This document shows positions 43,808 to 55,089 of a stretch of DNA of 64,000 nt, in pieces. The number at the start of each line of letters is the position of its first letter. Position 1 is the stretch's first letter. Location of the stretch: positions 16,012-80,011 of the forward strand of contig JAKSZP010009623.1 of NCBI GenBank assembly GCA_022478985.1, written 5' to 3'. The translations under genes and the position numbers were made by a program. The DNA comes from Massospora cicadina. Taxonomy: Eukaryota > Entomophthoromycota > Entomophthoromycetes > Entomophthorales > Entomophthoraceae. The notes under the pieces are model-generated. The model searched no databases. It was not told the DNA's origin and was given only the letters and a program-made list of their open reading frames with translations.

Positions 43808-44818
43808 TTGGCCTTCTCCACCCTCCTCGCTGGGACAGGTGATGCACTGGCCTATGCCCTCACTCTGAATGTGCTTTCCCTTTGTGACCTGGCCTTCTCC
43901 TGCTGGGCGGTGGCCTCATTCATCTGGGCCTGCTGCCAGGCTCAGCTGAACTGGTCCCCACCCTGCCAAGCACTAATGGAGAGCACTACCCCTTTAGTGA
44001 ATGCAACGGGGTTGGCAGATTTCCCTGTCCCTTCTGATGAGGTGGCTGATCAAATCCTGGGCATCCTGGCAGAGATCCAGGTGCGCCTCACTGCTGATGG
44101 GGGGAAGTCCCCACTTCCATCTGATGCACAGCAGAGAGTGGCCCTCCTCGATGCCCTGGATGGGGATGCCTGCTGTTGGGTCAGGGGAGTGCTCCGCTCT
44201 GCTGCCAAGCCGGGCAACCCCACGCCCTTGTTGGCGTTGGTCACCTCAGCGGTCCAGGCCCCTGAGTCAAGACCAGCGCGCCTCCTCCATTTGTTTACTT
44301 TGGCACGGGCAGCCATGGACCTACCCTCCCTGATCAAGGCCTTCACGGTCCTGGCTCCAATGGTTCCCATCCCTGTCAAAATTGCGGTCTCCACATTCTG
44401 CGTAGCCCCAGACCCTGCTGTGGCAGCCCATACCACTTGGGATCCTCTCCTTGGATCTTTAGAGGTCACGTTTTCTGTGGCCCGTGCAATTGGGGCCAGG
44501 TCCTGGCACAACCCCACTGTGTTCCATTGCTGCCCCAAGTCACCCTGCACCACACCTCCCCCTGCCAGTGGGTGTGGCCAAGGGAAGCGTCCCCCTGGTC
44601 TAGCTGCCCTTTGCTCCCCCTCAGTGGTCGCCTCAGTTAACTCCCCCCAGGGGAACCCTTGCTTATGGTACTGCTGGCCCCCAGCCCAGATCAGAAGGCT
44701 GGATCGTTGGGCCCCCAGTGTTCAGAGTCTGCTCAGTGTGATGAGATTGTCCCCTCAGTGTTCAGAGTCTGCGCAGTGTGATGAGATTGTCCCCCATGGT
44801 GAACCCACCTCCCCCTGA
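43808..44818 (+). pseudogene. G4 gag
   Basis: An open plus-strand frame of 336 codons starting 20 bases after the LTR. Leu/Ala-rich N terminus (LSLCDLAFSCWAVASFIWAC), then VNATGLADFPVPSDEVADQI and a capsid-like middle with WVRGVL and LLALVTSAVQAPESRPARLL. Pro/Cys-rich C terminus where a nucleocapsid knuckle would be expected; only CLWYCWP remains and no CCHC is complete. The frame is shifted near its end by a 40-bp duplication (44717-44796), which separates it from the protease frame. Confidence 0.65.
44717..44796 (+). repeat. 40-bp tandem duplication breaking the gag-pro frame of G4
   Basis: agtgttcagagtctgc.cag and tgtgatgagattgtccc occur twice, offset by exactly 40 bases, with one difference. 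Since 40 is not a multiple of three, it moves the reading frame by one. The gag frame (43808) and the protease frame (44778) differ by just that one base. Confidence 0.9.
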
Positions 44819-45780
44819 AGAGAGTGGAGCGGGTGTGCATATTAACCCTCATCTACCCATGTGGGACAAGGAAGTGGTAGAGACCCCAGATCAGCTGCAC
44901 CCCACCCCCACGGTTCCAGGCCAGTCTCTTCTGATGTTGGGTTATGGCCCCTCCTTGGGTGCCCTTTTGCTAGCTCACTTTAATAAAGAAAACCAAGAAT
45001 ATTTCTTGTTTCCCATTTCCTTTCTTTCAGAGTCAGGGGTAATCACAGTGCAAACCCTGCTTGACACCAGAGCGGCAGATAACTTCATTGACCTTTGCAT
45101 GGCACAGTCCTTGGACCTAACAATGGAGGAAGCTTCATCCATCCTGGGCGCCTCATCCAAGTCCATGATGTCCCACTGCATCCAACTTCCATTGCATTCT
45201 TAGTTCATGATTTTAGATTATCTGACCATTTCTCAGTGGTACAGGTCTTGCTCTACCCTGTAATTTTGGGGTTGGGCTGGTGGCACCGCCAACGAGTTCA
45301 CATCAATCTTGCAACCAACTCCTTGTTGTTCAGAAACCTCAAGTTGAGTGGTGAGATTCCCTTGACAAAGACCCTTCCCCAGGGCACATCTCTTGGTTCC
45401 ATCACCCCACCAGACTCCATCCTAGCTGACCTCCCTCTGGAATTTCCCTCCTGCCTAGCCCCATATAAGGCCATCTTCGACATGTCACTGGCATCCAAGC
45501 TCCCGTCACACTCTGAGTATGACTTTGTGTTTCAGCTGACAGTCGACCTAGTCAAGATCAACTGCCCTCTCTACCCCTATAAGGAGGAAGAAAATAGGGC
45601 TCTCAGAAGTTGGCTGGATGACATGCTAGAGAAGGGGTGGCTCATCAAGAAGTCTTCTCCGATCACCTCCCCCATAGTTTTTGCCAGGAAAGCAGATGTG
45701 TCCCTGCACCCCTGCATCGACTATGGACACCTCAACAGCATCACCATCCCTGACCCGCACCCCTTACCCTTATAGCAGAG
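44778..45780 (+). pseudogene. G4 protease and RT N-terminal part
   Basis: Frame 44778-45203 carries the active-site region TLLDTRAADNFIDL, where the Gly of DTG is Arg, so the protease is dead. After a frameshift near 45190, frame 45095-45775 has ILGLGWWHRQRVHIN, the linker, then the RT entry YPYKEEENRALRSWLDDML, SPIVFARKADVSLHPCIDYG and IPDPHPLPL, ending in a TAG where the family has an ordinary codon. No dUTPase-like segment lies between protease and RT, unlike G1/G2/G5/G6. Confidence 0.75.
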
Positions 45781-46200
45781 CATCGCACAGGCCATTGCCA
45801 AGTCTTGCATCTTCTTGAAGTTGGACCTGGTGAATGCCTTCAATCAGGTGAGGGTGGCGAGGGAACAGGAGTGGATCACAGCTATCCACACTTGCTGGGG
45901 GCTTTTCCAGTTCAGGGTGATGCCGTTTGGCTTGAAGAATGCGCCAGCCACCTTCCAACGCCTCATTGACGATGTGTTGGGGGACTTGCATTTCTCATGT
46001 GAAGTGGCCTATATTGACGACATTCTGGTCCATTCCCCCACCCCCAAACAACATGTCAGGGACCTTGAAGCGGTAGTGGCAGCCCTCCACAAGGCAGGGC
46101 TATTCGTTAAGCCCTCCAAGTGCGAGTTCTTCAGGGATGAGGTTACCTTCCTAGGGAATCTTGTCCTGAAGGATGGGTAGTCCGTCCCTCCTGCAAGCTG
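45781..46200 (+). pseudogene. G4 reverse transcriptase, palm and thumb
   Basis: Same frame as before the TAG: FLKLDLVNAFNQVRVA, then LFQFRVMPFGLKNAPATFQR, CEVAYIDDILVHSPTP with YIDD intact, AALHKAGLFVKPSKCEFF and VTFLGNLVLKDG, and another TAG at 46178. One of the best RT blocks in the window. Confidence 0.85.
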
Positions 46201-46790
46201 GAGGCCATTCAGTCTTGGCCTACCCCAACCACTCAAAAACAGCTTTGCTGCTTTCTTGGCACTATCACCTTTTTGAGGAAATTTTCCCTGCTCTTGCCCA
46301 ACTGGCAGCACCCTTGCACCCCCTCACCGGGAAGAACGCCCCCTTTAAATGGTCCCCCAAGTACCATCAGGCCTTTGAGGATATCAAGGAGGTGTTTGTC
46401 ACAGCCCCTGTCCTGCAGCATGCCAACACGTCCCAGCCCTTCATAGTAGCCTACGATGCCTCATCAGTGAAAGTGGGTGCTGTTGCAGGAGCATGAGGGA
46501 GTTGAGCACCTGGTGGCCTATTACTCCCAGAAGTTTACTGCAACAGAGCAAGCATGGCTGATATATGATAAAGTGCTAGCGGTGGTGGCGTGGTCACTCA
46601 CCCACTGGCAATATCTCCTGCAGGGCGCCCTACACAAAATTACCATTTGGATAACCCATAAGGCCCTGCTCAAGGACTGCAAACCTCAGAAGCTAGGCCA
46701 CTGGCAAACTCACATGTATCAAGACCTCTGTGAGTTCCATTTTAAGTATAAATTCATCAAAGGCAACTGAACGTCTTGCCAGACATGCCC
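46201..46790 (+). pseudogene. G4 RNase H
   Basis: Frames 46173-46496 and 46477-46770. LTGKNAPFKWSPKYHQAFED leads to PFIVAYDASSVKVGAV (first Asp). Then LVAYYSQKFTATEQAWLIYD, where KVLAVVAW lacks the usual Glu, and ITHKALLKDCKPQKLG, where the Asp of TDH is Thr. So the strand-cleavage site is lost twice. A frameshift lies at about 46490. Confidence 0.75.
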
Positions 46791-47855
46791 AGCTATAACC
46801 CCTCCCTGTTCCCCAATGGTGAGGAGGACCCATTAGACCTTATGATGGTAGTGCCCCCTCCCAAATCCTCTCATTGGCTCCCCCTGCTGTATCTTTCGCT
46901 GATGTAGACCCTGACACTCCACTCCTCCCACGTGTCCTTGCTTCCCAAACCTGCTGCCCTGAAGGAATTGAGCTTCTGGCTGACTTGGAGTCCATGCGCT
47001 GCAAGAGAACTCCATATACCTTGCAGGATGGAACAATCTGGTTCCATGATTGGGTTTGGGTTCCTCCTTCCCTACGCAGCCATGTTATTGAGGAATACCA
47101 CATCCCCCAGATAGTCAGCCACCCCAGTATCAAAAATGTGCAGATCTCATAAAGAGAACTTATAATTGGCCTGGGTCCTCAAAGGACATTCCTGATAGGA
47201 TCTTTCGTTGTGTCACCTGAGCCTTGGCAAAATCAGATCGCTCTGGAAAGAAGGGACTGTTACACCCCTTGAAGCAGGCTGAGGGGCCATGGACCTCAGT
47301 CTCAGTGGATTTCATCATGGAGCTCCCACCCTCCTGTGGCTCTGATGTGGTAATGGTAGTTGTGGACCAATTTACCAAGTTGGCACTCTTCATCCCCTGT
47401 CTCTAATCTATTACTGCGGTGGAGACCGCAAATTTATCTGTCAACCATGTCTTTGCCATGTTTGGTCTCCCCAAGGAGATCGTGAGTGACAGGGGACCCC
47501 AATTCATGGCCCAGTTCTGGGAAGAGTTGTTGACCCTCCTTCACATCAAGCCCTGTAGATCCACTGCCTACCACCCCCAGTCCAATGGACAGACTGAGCG
47601 GGTGAACCAGGTACTGAAGCAGTACTTGCGCTGCTATGTGACGTCCTCACAAGACACCTGGGCCAAGGACCTACACCTAGCACAGTTTGCGTACAACAAT
47701 TCCCTTCTTTCCTCAACCAGCATCTCTCCCTCTGGGGTCGCTCTGGGTATAACCCCTCGTTCCAGATTGGTCCCCAACTCTCCTCAGAAGTTCCAGCTTC
47801 AAAGGACCATGTAAGCTCTCTCCGCAAGAAGCACAACCTGGCTTGTGAACATTTG
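46791..47855 (+). pseudogene. G4 integrase
   Basis: Zinc-region remnants at 46970-47220 (EEYHIPQIVSHPSIKNV; the CxxC is worn). Core: SVDFIMELPPS (D), VVVDQFTKLALFIPCL, stop, then frame 47419-47814 with VSDRGPQFMAQFW (D) and HPQSNGQTERVNQVL (E). The full D,D-E triad is readable. Then LHLAQFAYNNSLLSSTSISP. In the next frame (47853-48065) come EIMVGSLVMLDTHNLSMK and CSGPFKVEKALGNGAYHLRL, the GPF/Y C-terminal module. Confidence 0.8.
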
Positions 47856-48154
47856 ACAAATTCCATCGAGGACTATAAAAAGTTCGCTGATCAGAAGTGT
47901 CTTCTGGGACATGAGATTATGGTTGGTTCCCTTGTCATGTTAGATACCCATAACCTTTCCATGAAAGCCCCCACCCGCAAGCTTGCAGCCAAATGCTCAG
48001 GACCCTTTAAGGTTGAGAAGGCTTTAGGCAACGGAGCCTACCACCTGAGGTTGTCCACACACTGAAAGCAACACGATGTTTCCACACCTATCTTCTAACC
48101 CCCTTTAAGGGGGAACGGCCAACATCCCCTGAGCCAATTGTCATTGGGGAATCC

Positions 48155-48330
48155 AAGGAAGTAGAGGTGGAGGACATTGTAGCTTCCCAAAGGTCCTGCC
48201 AATCCATTCAGTATTTGGTCTCCTGGAAAGGTTACCCCTCATATGAGAACAGCTGGGTGAACGTGTGTAATTGTACAAACTGCAAGGACCTGGTAGAGGA
48301 ATTCCACGCCTCCCATCTGACAGCGCCCCA
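48155..48330 (+). pseudogene. G4 chromodomain
   Basis: Open frame 48167-48556 begins EDIVASQRSCQSIQYLVSWK, then GYPSYENSWVNVCNCTNC and DLVEEFHASH. This is the classic chromovirus integrase chromodomain: V..I...R, Y-L-V-x-W-K-G-Y, E-N-S-W, and the C-terminal helix. It is intact over its length, though separated from the integrase by frameshifts. It probably guided insertion to heterochromatin. Confidence 0.85.
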
Positions 48331-48429
48331 CCCTCCCCAGAAGATCGCGGCCATCCTGGCCATAAAGCTATCAGAGTGCCACAAGAACTATGCCTTGGTC
48401 TATGCCCCTGGGGGTGGGATCCTCCCTGT

Positions 48430-48447
48430 TGAAAAAGGGAAGGTTAG
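48430..48447 (+). promoter_or_regulatory. Polypurine tract of G4
   Basis: gaaaaagggaaggttag directly before TGTAAGTC of the 3' LTR. Confidence 0.65.
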
Positions 48448-50085
48448 TGTAAGTCTTGGGGACCAGCCCTTGCAACTGGATAGGGGTCAGCACCCCTTCC
48501 AGACGAAAAGGGCCCCAAGGCTCCAGTGGACCCTCCGTCACAGCTGGGCGACCTAGCCCATGTGATAGATGAGCACTTAGTGATGGCTTTCCTACCTAAA
48601 GACATCCCACTTCCATCTCTTCCCCCCTCTTCAATCCTGGTAAGGTTGATAGAAGGGGTCTGCAGGTAGATGGCGCACATCAGGGGGCATGGAGAGGTCC
48701 CTGGATCCACCCACTCCCCAGGCAAGCCATGGCCAAAATTGGGAAACTGGCAATTCCCAACATCGGAGCCCAGCCAGTAATTTCTGGACTGGCTCCCCCT
48801 GTCCAGGCTGGCCTGTTCAGAAGACAGATCTGAATACAGATTGGATTGTAAATCTGGTTCCGAATTGACTTGGATCATCTGGCCCAATGCTCCAAAATGG
48901 ATCCAGGGAGTTCAAATCATACAAGTTGCCCAATTGAGGGATCATCTCAAATTGCAACAAATCTGATCCTTGGACCCCTGCCTCCCAGGATGAATCTGTA
49001 TCACCCAAGCCATGTGAACAGGCTGATTTGAGTCATCAGGACCTGGATCAGTAGTATTGACTTAGCTTGGCCCCAAGAATTTGGAAAAATTTGCATAAAT
49101 TTTCTAAGCTTTTGCAAGAATTGGGAGCAGCCTTCTACCCCCTCCAAGACAGCTAACCAAATCCCTTCCCTATCCCCCAAATGACCAATCCCTCAATACC
49201 TCCCCATAGCTATCACCCAGTTTAAAAGGCAACTGCACAACTGAGGGAAGTTGTTGCTTCATTCTTTAGCCTTTCATCAAATAAAATCTGAAATATCTGC
49301 CTAGTTTGCCACAGCCTCCATCTGCCTTTAAAAATCTATAAACAATTCTGTCAATTGATCTGATAAAGCACACCATCACCAAAAATCCTCTTGCTGATAT
49401 TTGCCAACTTGACTATCTGGTTGCTTGATCTCACCATGCGGCAGTGGATTGTAAATGCAATAATCCACCCACCCCCAACAACAAACCCACTGCTTTGTTT
49501 GTTTTCACATATCCATTAAATGGAGACCCTTCCATCCATTCAGTCACCGAGTCCACCAAAACTGCTCCCCAGTTGGAGCGGTTCCAAGGCGTCCCTGGCC
49601 CACTGCATGTGGGTTCAGCTTCCATAGCCGCCCCTGCCGCTGTGGGTCCAGCCCACCAGTGGGACCTAGAGTGCCCCCTCAAGGGGAAGCTCAGTCCCAG
49701 CCCCTCTCATGGGGTTTACCATACCCCTGCACCTATTTTCCAATAATGTGGCAGCCTCTGTGATGATCCGCACTGGCGTGTAAGCCCCCTACTTGAATCT
49801 GAAGGCCAGCAACTGTGAACCCTGGAGGAGTCATCATCCTCCCTGCCTCTCCCACCCTTTAGGGTTGCCCCCGCAAAACTTGCAGTTGCCCCAACGCAAC
49901 CATCTGGTTTGCCTTGGGGGCCTTTGGTACATTACTGAACGTTTGCGTTCCTCACGTCTCCCATAGATCCCCACTTCGTTTAGTCGCCCAGATTGCTATG
50001 CCTCTGGAATTGTGGGGCCTCCACTGGGTGCTCACGCAACCCAACTAGGAGCCCAGTCTAGTTCTTCTTAGCCGAATCCATGACA
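48448..50085 (+). repeat. 3' LTR of G4
   Basis: TGTAAGTCTTGGGGACC to GAATCCATGACA, followed by GGAGG. It carries the uninterrupted S2 site. Confidence 0.88.
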
Positions 50086-50090
50086 GGAGG

Positions 50091-51110
50091 AGCTCCTTAC
50101 TGAATTTCTCAGTCACTTATCTTCCTTATGTTCCCCCTTTGAGAATATAGTGAACCAGTTATGCTGGAAGGGGAGCGGAGCTGAGACCCTTCATTCAATG
50201 AGCTAAACCAGCTCCTGGCGGACAGCTTCAGCCATTTAGTGCTCCTGCCTCCCACTGAGCCTCATCCCACAGCATTGTCAGTTCAACGGATGCTGTTTTT
50301 TGTGTGGTTGGTAATAGCCAGCTGATTGAGTCCTTTCCCCAAGCTCCTACCCACTTCTGGTCCCTAAGGATGCACTTCTAAAATAACTGGTTGAATTGCA
50401 TGTGATCTGGGGTTGCTGCAGCGTTCACCATCCTTAGCGCCAATGTCCGTCCCAATACCTCCTGTCATGGCGTCCTTGGCAACATGATCTTTTTATCCTT
50501 TGAGCGGTTTAGGGTCAGGAATGGAGTGGCACTAGGCAGCCCTTGAGTTGGCCTGGCAAGCAGCTTTTACAGCGGCCACTCCTTTCCTGCTGCACATTCT
50601 AGCATGGAGGATTTCCTCATGGATTGCCTGGCGCTGGGTGCAGCCTTTTTACCCCGATCTGGGACTCACCTTCTTGTGCGCCAGCCCCTATGACTCTGGC
50701 CCCCTCTTCTCAAATACTCCTTGATCTCCCAAGACCACCAGCACATATGGTTGTGGCTTTGCTCCTAGTGGGCAAGAGTAGGTTCATCTCAATCTCGATC
50801 AGCCAGCTGAGCTAATACCACCTCACCTGTTACCCTGGGTCCCCAGTTCATCCTCCTCCTGTTCTGCTGCCCCATCCTCCCCTCCGCTTTCTGGTGTGAC
50901 AGCCCCAGAGCGGATACCAATTTCTTTGCCCCTGACATGGCAGCCTCCGCCCCACCACCAACATGAGAAGGATCCAAAGAATCTGCGCCACCCCCAAAGC
51001 AGCAAAAAAAGAAAAGTGGGTCCCACCAATTAAACACAAGACTCACCATAAGAAACTGAGAAAGGGCAAGGAGATGAATACAGCTAAGCGGAAGAACCTG
51101 AGAAGTGACA
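50091..51110 (+). pseudogene. Older coding relic, right of G4
   Basis: Continues the frame from 40720: LLAQEELLTEFLSHLSSLCS and PFENIVNQLCWKG, then broken. Later pieces: 50624-50815 (a Pro-rich frame) and 50990-51115 (KEKWVPPIKHKTHHKKLRKG, very basic). It might be the Gag of another element, ending with a basic tail. I do not recognise it. The minus strand also has frames here but with low-complexity Gly/Trp text. Confidence 0.3.
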
Positions 51111-51174
51111 CCAAATAAGCTTAGCTTTTATATCCTAAACCATTATTTGACTTGTTTTTTTCTCTGGATAAGAA

Positions 51175-52190
51175 TTATTGTTGTTTATATGCCTGAAGGA
51201 ACTTTACATGCATTTGCTTAATAATCTTACCACCCGCAGGGTCCTTGATAGTATAGGCATCAACACCTGTTTTTTCTATTATCTCAAAAGGGCCAATCCA
51301 GATATTAGCTAGCTTATGCTTCTGCCCAAACCCATGATGATTGTGGAATAGAACCATATCTCCATCCTTGAACTGCGCTAACCGCTGTGCCAAACCTGAT
51401 TGGAAACCTGGTCTTTAATTTTCTTGGATAAGCTGACGAGTACTCTCCAGTTTTTAATCTAATCAACCTATTTGTTAGGCTGGTCAAGTATCATTGAGGA
51501 TACATTCCACTGGTTCTTCAATGCAGGCATAGAGCAGTGTGAGTAGGGCGGGGTACTGTCAATATAGTAAATGGAAAGGATTTTTCCCTGTTGCCAGGTG
51601 GTAGCTAATATTGTAGTTAAATACAGCGGTAGAAAGGAGGGTACTCCAATCAGAGGGTCTATCTGTAACCAACTTCCATAGTATGTTCACCAGGTTCCCA
51701 TTAACACGTTTGACCATTCATTGTATTCAGGGTGATACAGGGTTGTTAGAGCCCCGTGGCTGGTCATCAGTTCGTTGAGCTTGGGGAGGATGTGAGAGGT
51801 AAAATTAGTTTCATTGTCAGTAAGGATAAACTGAGGGCAGACGTGATGCTGAATCATACATTATTACAAACTCAGCCACAGTAACTGCCCCTAGATTTAG
51901 CATTGCCCATGCCTCAACCCACCTGGTCAAATGGTCAATTGCCACCAAGATATACTTAGGCCAGTTAGCTCCTGTTGGCGAGGGCCAACGGCGTCAATCG
52001 ATACTTTGTTCCAAGAAAAGTGAGGTTTCACCAGCTGGTAAGAGGTCTTCTGGTGGAACGGCTTCTCAACTTGGCACTGGTAGCAGCAGGAAATGGTCTC
52101 TAGCATATCAAAGTGCATGCTTTCCCAATAATATTGAGGCCATAACAATTCCAACGTCTTTCATAATCCTCCATGGCCCACCGCCTTGTG
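51175..52190 (-). pseudogene. G6 integrase
   Basis: 51927-52154: WPQYYWESMHFDML, CCYQCQVEKPFHQK (zinc region), SIDAVGP (first Asp). Beyond in broken frames: ILTDNETNFTS (second Asp), and HPEYNEWSNVLMGTW where the catalytic Glu is not recognisable. 51175-51393: FKDGDMVLFHNHHGFGQKHK, IWIGPFEIIEK (GPF/Y motif), ending QMHVKFLQAYKQQ. No chromodomain. Confidence 0.65.
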
Positions 52191-52195
52191 CGCAC

Positions 52196-52960
52196 TCAAA
52201 ATGATGTCTGGTTGAGCGGAGGTTTTGGGAAACTCAGCGTATTGTTACCAATCCGCCCATTTAACTCCCCATTTTTCCAGATCATATCAGCCATCGACCC
52301 ATCTAGCACCCAAATAACTTGCAGCAGTTCATCAGCATATTGACCACTAACCATTTTTTCATTTAGCAAGTCGCCCAAATCTGCTGTTACTGAAATTGTT
52401 GGTAGCTGAGATAAGCAGTCATCATTTTGGTGCTTTGCGCTGGGATGATGCAGTATTTCAAAATTATAAGCCTGCAGATTTAGAGCCCATATAGCAAGAC
52501 GCCCTTTAGGTTCATTAAGGTTCTGTAAACAATGAAATGACACATGATCCGTCGCAAGCTTGAATTTTACTTCATTTAGGTAGACTCAGAACTGCTTATA
52601 TGCATAAATTACAGTCAGGCACTCTCACTCAGTCACAGTATAATACTATTTGTGGCAGTTCAAGCTCCAACTATTATATGCAACTGGATGCTCCATGCTG
52701 TCATCATCCTTATGGGATAATGCTGCCCTTATGGCGGAAAGAGACGCATCCATTTATCCAATGATTCCTTCTAAAAATTAGTATATTGTAAGGCTGGCGC
52801 ACTAGCCAATGCAGGCCATAAAACATTAAAACCATTTTGACAATGCTCAGTCCATTCAAAAGTGGCGTTCTTCTTTAATAACTCGAAGATGTGAGCCCCA
52901 ATACAGCTGAAGTTAGGGATAAACTGGTGGTAGTACCCAACCATCCCTAAGGACACCTAG
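52196..52960 (-). pseudogene. G6 RNase H and RT-RNase H connection
   Basis: 52771-52956: MSLGMVGYYHQFIPNFSCIG, FEWTEHCQNGFNVLWPALAS (connection). 52196-52543: LNEPKGRLAIWALNLQAYNF, HHPSAKHQNDDCLSQLP (domain end, final Asp present). The middle, with the first catalytic residues, is broken around 52560-52760. Confidence 0.6.
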
Positions 52961-53560
52961 AATTCCTCTTGTTGTTTGGCTTGGTCAACTTTTGTATAAC
53001 CTCAACCTTTTTCCAGCTGAGGGCTAAGCCCTTTCAAATCTACCACAAACCCAAGATATTCTAATTGCTCCTTGAAAAAGTGGCATTTTTAAGGTTTGAT
53101 TTTTATGTTTGCTTTGATAAGGCGATGGAACACTTGCTCTAAATGGTCTAATTACTTGGTGAATGTCCAGAAGAGCACGTTGATATTGTTAAGGTAGACT
53201 AGCATGCAGGACAGCTTCAGGTCGCCAAAGATGGTGTTCATTGTCCACTGGAACTTAGCCGAGGAATTGTATAACCCTTGAGGCATACATGTGGGTTGGA
53301 ACAACCCCTTTGAGGTGATAAACCGTTTCTCTTGTTCCAATTTTGGCAACTAAATATGCCAGTATCCTGATATCAAATCCATGGCCAAGGGATAGTTGGC
53401 CCCACCCAGCCAATCCAGAGCATCATCAATAAGTGGGAGTGGATATAAACCTTTTTTTTGTGATATTATTAAGCTTCTAGTAGTCAATTACTACTCAATT
53501 AGTGCCATCTTTTTTCTTAACAACCAACGCAAGGGACGCCCAGGGGGCTCTTTGACGGCT
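52961..53560 (-). pseudogene. G6 reverse transcriptase
   Basis: Minus strand: YPLPLIDDALDWLGGANYPL, AMDLISGYWHI, then 53152-53349 with GLFQPTCMPQGLYNSSAKFQ and MLVYLNNINVLFW. The YxDD motif has become Y-L-N-N: both catalytic Asp codons changed by G-to-A. Certainly inactive. Confidence 0.7.
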
Positions 53561-53874
53561 CTAACATTCTCTGTTCAATCAATTTATCTACTTCCATGGA
53601 TACAACCTCTTCTGCCACTTTTGATCAACAAATAGGTTGTGATCAAATGGGTGGTCTTCCGCATCAAACCAATGCACCACCCCACGGGCACATCCCAAAT
53701 CATGGTCATCAGATGCAAAAATGCCTCAATATTTTTCAAACAGAGACATCTCCCTATCTATCTGGTCATCTAACAGCCTGGTCAGGGCCTCATGCAGAAC
53801 CACAGTCATTACTTTGGTTGAGGTTTTCTTCATATTGACCTAGATCCTCCCAAGAACCATAGTCATGTATATGA

Positions 53875-54150
53875 TGAACTTCATCAATTGGAGTCAAATG
53901 CAGAAAAGCTTATACTTGGTGTCTTTGAACCACCATAGACTCCTTCTATAGATTTGTTAATACAACCTTAACTCTGCCAAGCCCTGGTAACAGTAGTCCA
54001 GGAGCCACATAGGGTTCAAGCTGCGATTGTTGGTAGAGACCCAATTTCACCATATAGGCCTTTGGGGACATCTATTTTGAGTTCCATCCCTACTATAACC
54101 TGATACCCAGAAGGTACACTTAAGGTGGACGCAGCACTTAGTAGAATACC
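53875..54150 (-). pseudogene. G6 dUTPase-like segment
   Basis: The end of the minus-strand frame 54016-54525 reads GILLSAASTLSVPSGYQVIV and then GMELKIDVPKGLYGEIGSL. After a frameshift comes VAPGLLLPGLGRVKVVLTNL, a stop, then ESMVVQRHQV and AFLHLTPIDEV. This follows the dUTPase plan: motif I (A-x-D/S-L), V-P-x-G, G-x-x-x-x-I-P-x-G-x-Y-G-x-I, motif III with the V-V-L-x-N strand, then the hydrophobic strand. The catalytic Asp/Tyr of motif III are missing. It is the longest of the four examples, and lies between protease and RT. Confidence 0.55.
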
Positions 54151-54640
54151 ATTAGACTCATAAATCTGGTTAGAGAGAGCTCTGGTCCTCCGCTTCATCC
54201 ACCAATAATGAATAGGAATTACCCCATCGCTATACATAAGATTTATTTTACTAGAGCAGATATGTTCTTTTGGGACTCCGCTGGAGGTGAAGTAGATGGG
54301 AATCCGTTGCCCCAGGATATTAAAAGTTCCTTCTGCCATATTGACCACTGCCCCAGTTTGCTTCATGAATGCAGTCCCATTCAGCATGTCATAATTATTA
54401 TTAGGCAAAACCACAGCCAGAGTGGAGGCGCTTATTGACCCAAACCTTAAAGGCAATGCACTGTATGCGCCCTCCAACAAAGTGCTTTGTGCTCCAGCAG
54501 TCCCATACACTACCTGATGGTCCACATCAGGCTACAGCGGAATCCTAGTCACTAGCTGAATGGATATTATATTAAAGTAGCACCAGTGTCTATAATTTCT
54601 CAAATTTTGGTATTTCCTACAAAGATATCATAGTAGGTAC
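54151..54640 (-). pseudogene. G6 protease region
   Basis: Upstream of the frame 54016-54525 the minus strand reads EIIDTGATLI (DTG intact, about 54595). Then the frame gives LRFGSISASTLAVVLPNNNY and DMLNGTAFMKQTGAVVNMAE, the second half of a gypsy aspartic protease. Confidence 0.65.
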
Positions 54641-55089
54641 ACACTGAATAAAAAGAAACGTTGGAGTTTAAAACATGCACATCCAAGGGCTTCTTGTTAT
54701 TAAGAAAAGTGACAATATTGGCGCCAACATGAGGATATTCATGAACAATTTACTCCACTGACATTGCAGCATTCACACCCTCTAATGAGGCCACATCAAC
54801 GGAGTGACTGTATTTGGCAGCAACGTTACGCTCAAGGATTTTCCAGGCATACAGTGTTTGTACATCTCAGCAGAATTCCAACCCTTTATTCTTCTTCTCT
54901 CCATTCAGGGGGAAGTTGGAAATATCACTGAAGTTTTGTTGGTATAATAAATCGTCAGTTTGGGGTCAGCCCTGACACAAAGGGACTCATTAAAATTAAC
55001 AGGAACAAATTAAATTTGACTAAGCAGTGGTAGAGCGTCCCATTCTATAATCTGCTTGAACTTTTCCCTGTTCAGTCAGGGCTGGTGGT

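Larger units (their letters stand above)
40721..50085 (+). mobile_element. Chromovirus G4, complete with both LTRs
   Basis: The 5-bp duplication GGAGG stands at 40716-40720 and 50086-50090. The LTRs are 40721-43787 (1630 bp after removing solo LTR S2 and its duplication) and 48448-50085 (1638 bp). Internal order: gag, protease, RT, RNase H, integrase with all three catalytic acids readable, chromodomain, polypurine tract. It has several frameshifts and stops. It is the same family as G3 and the better copy. Confidence 0.88.
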
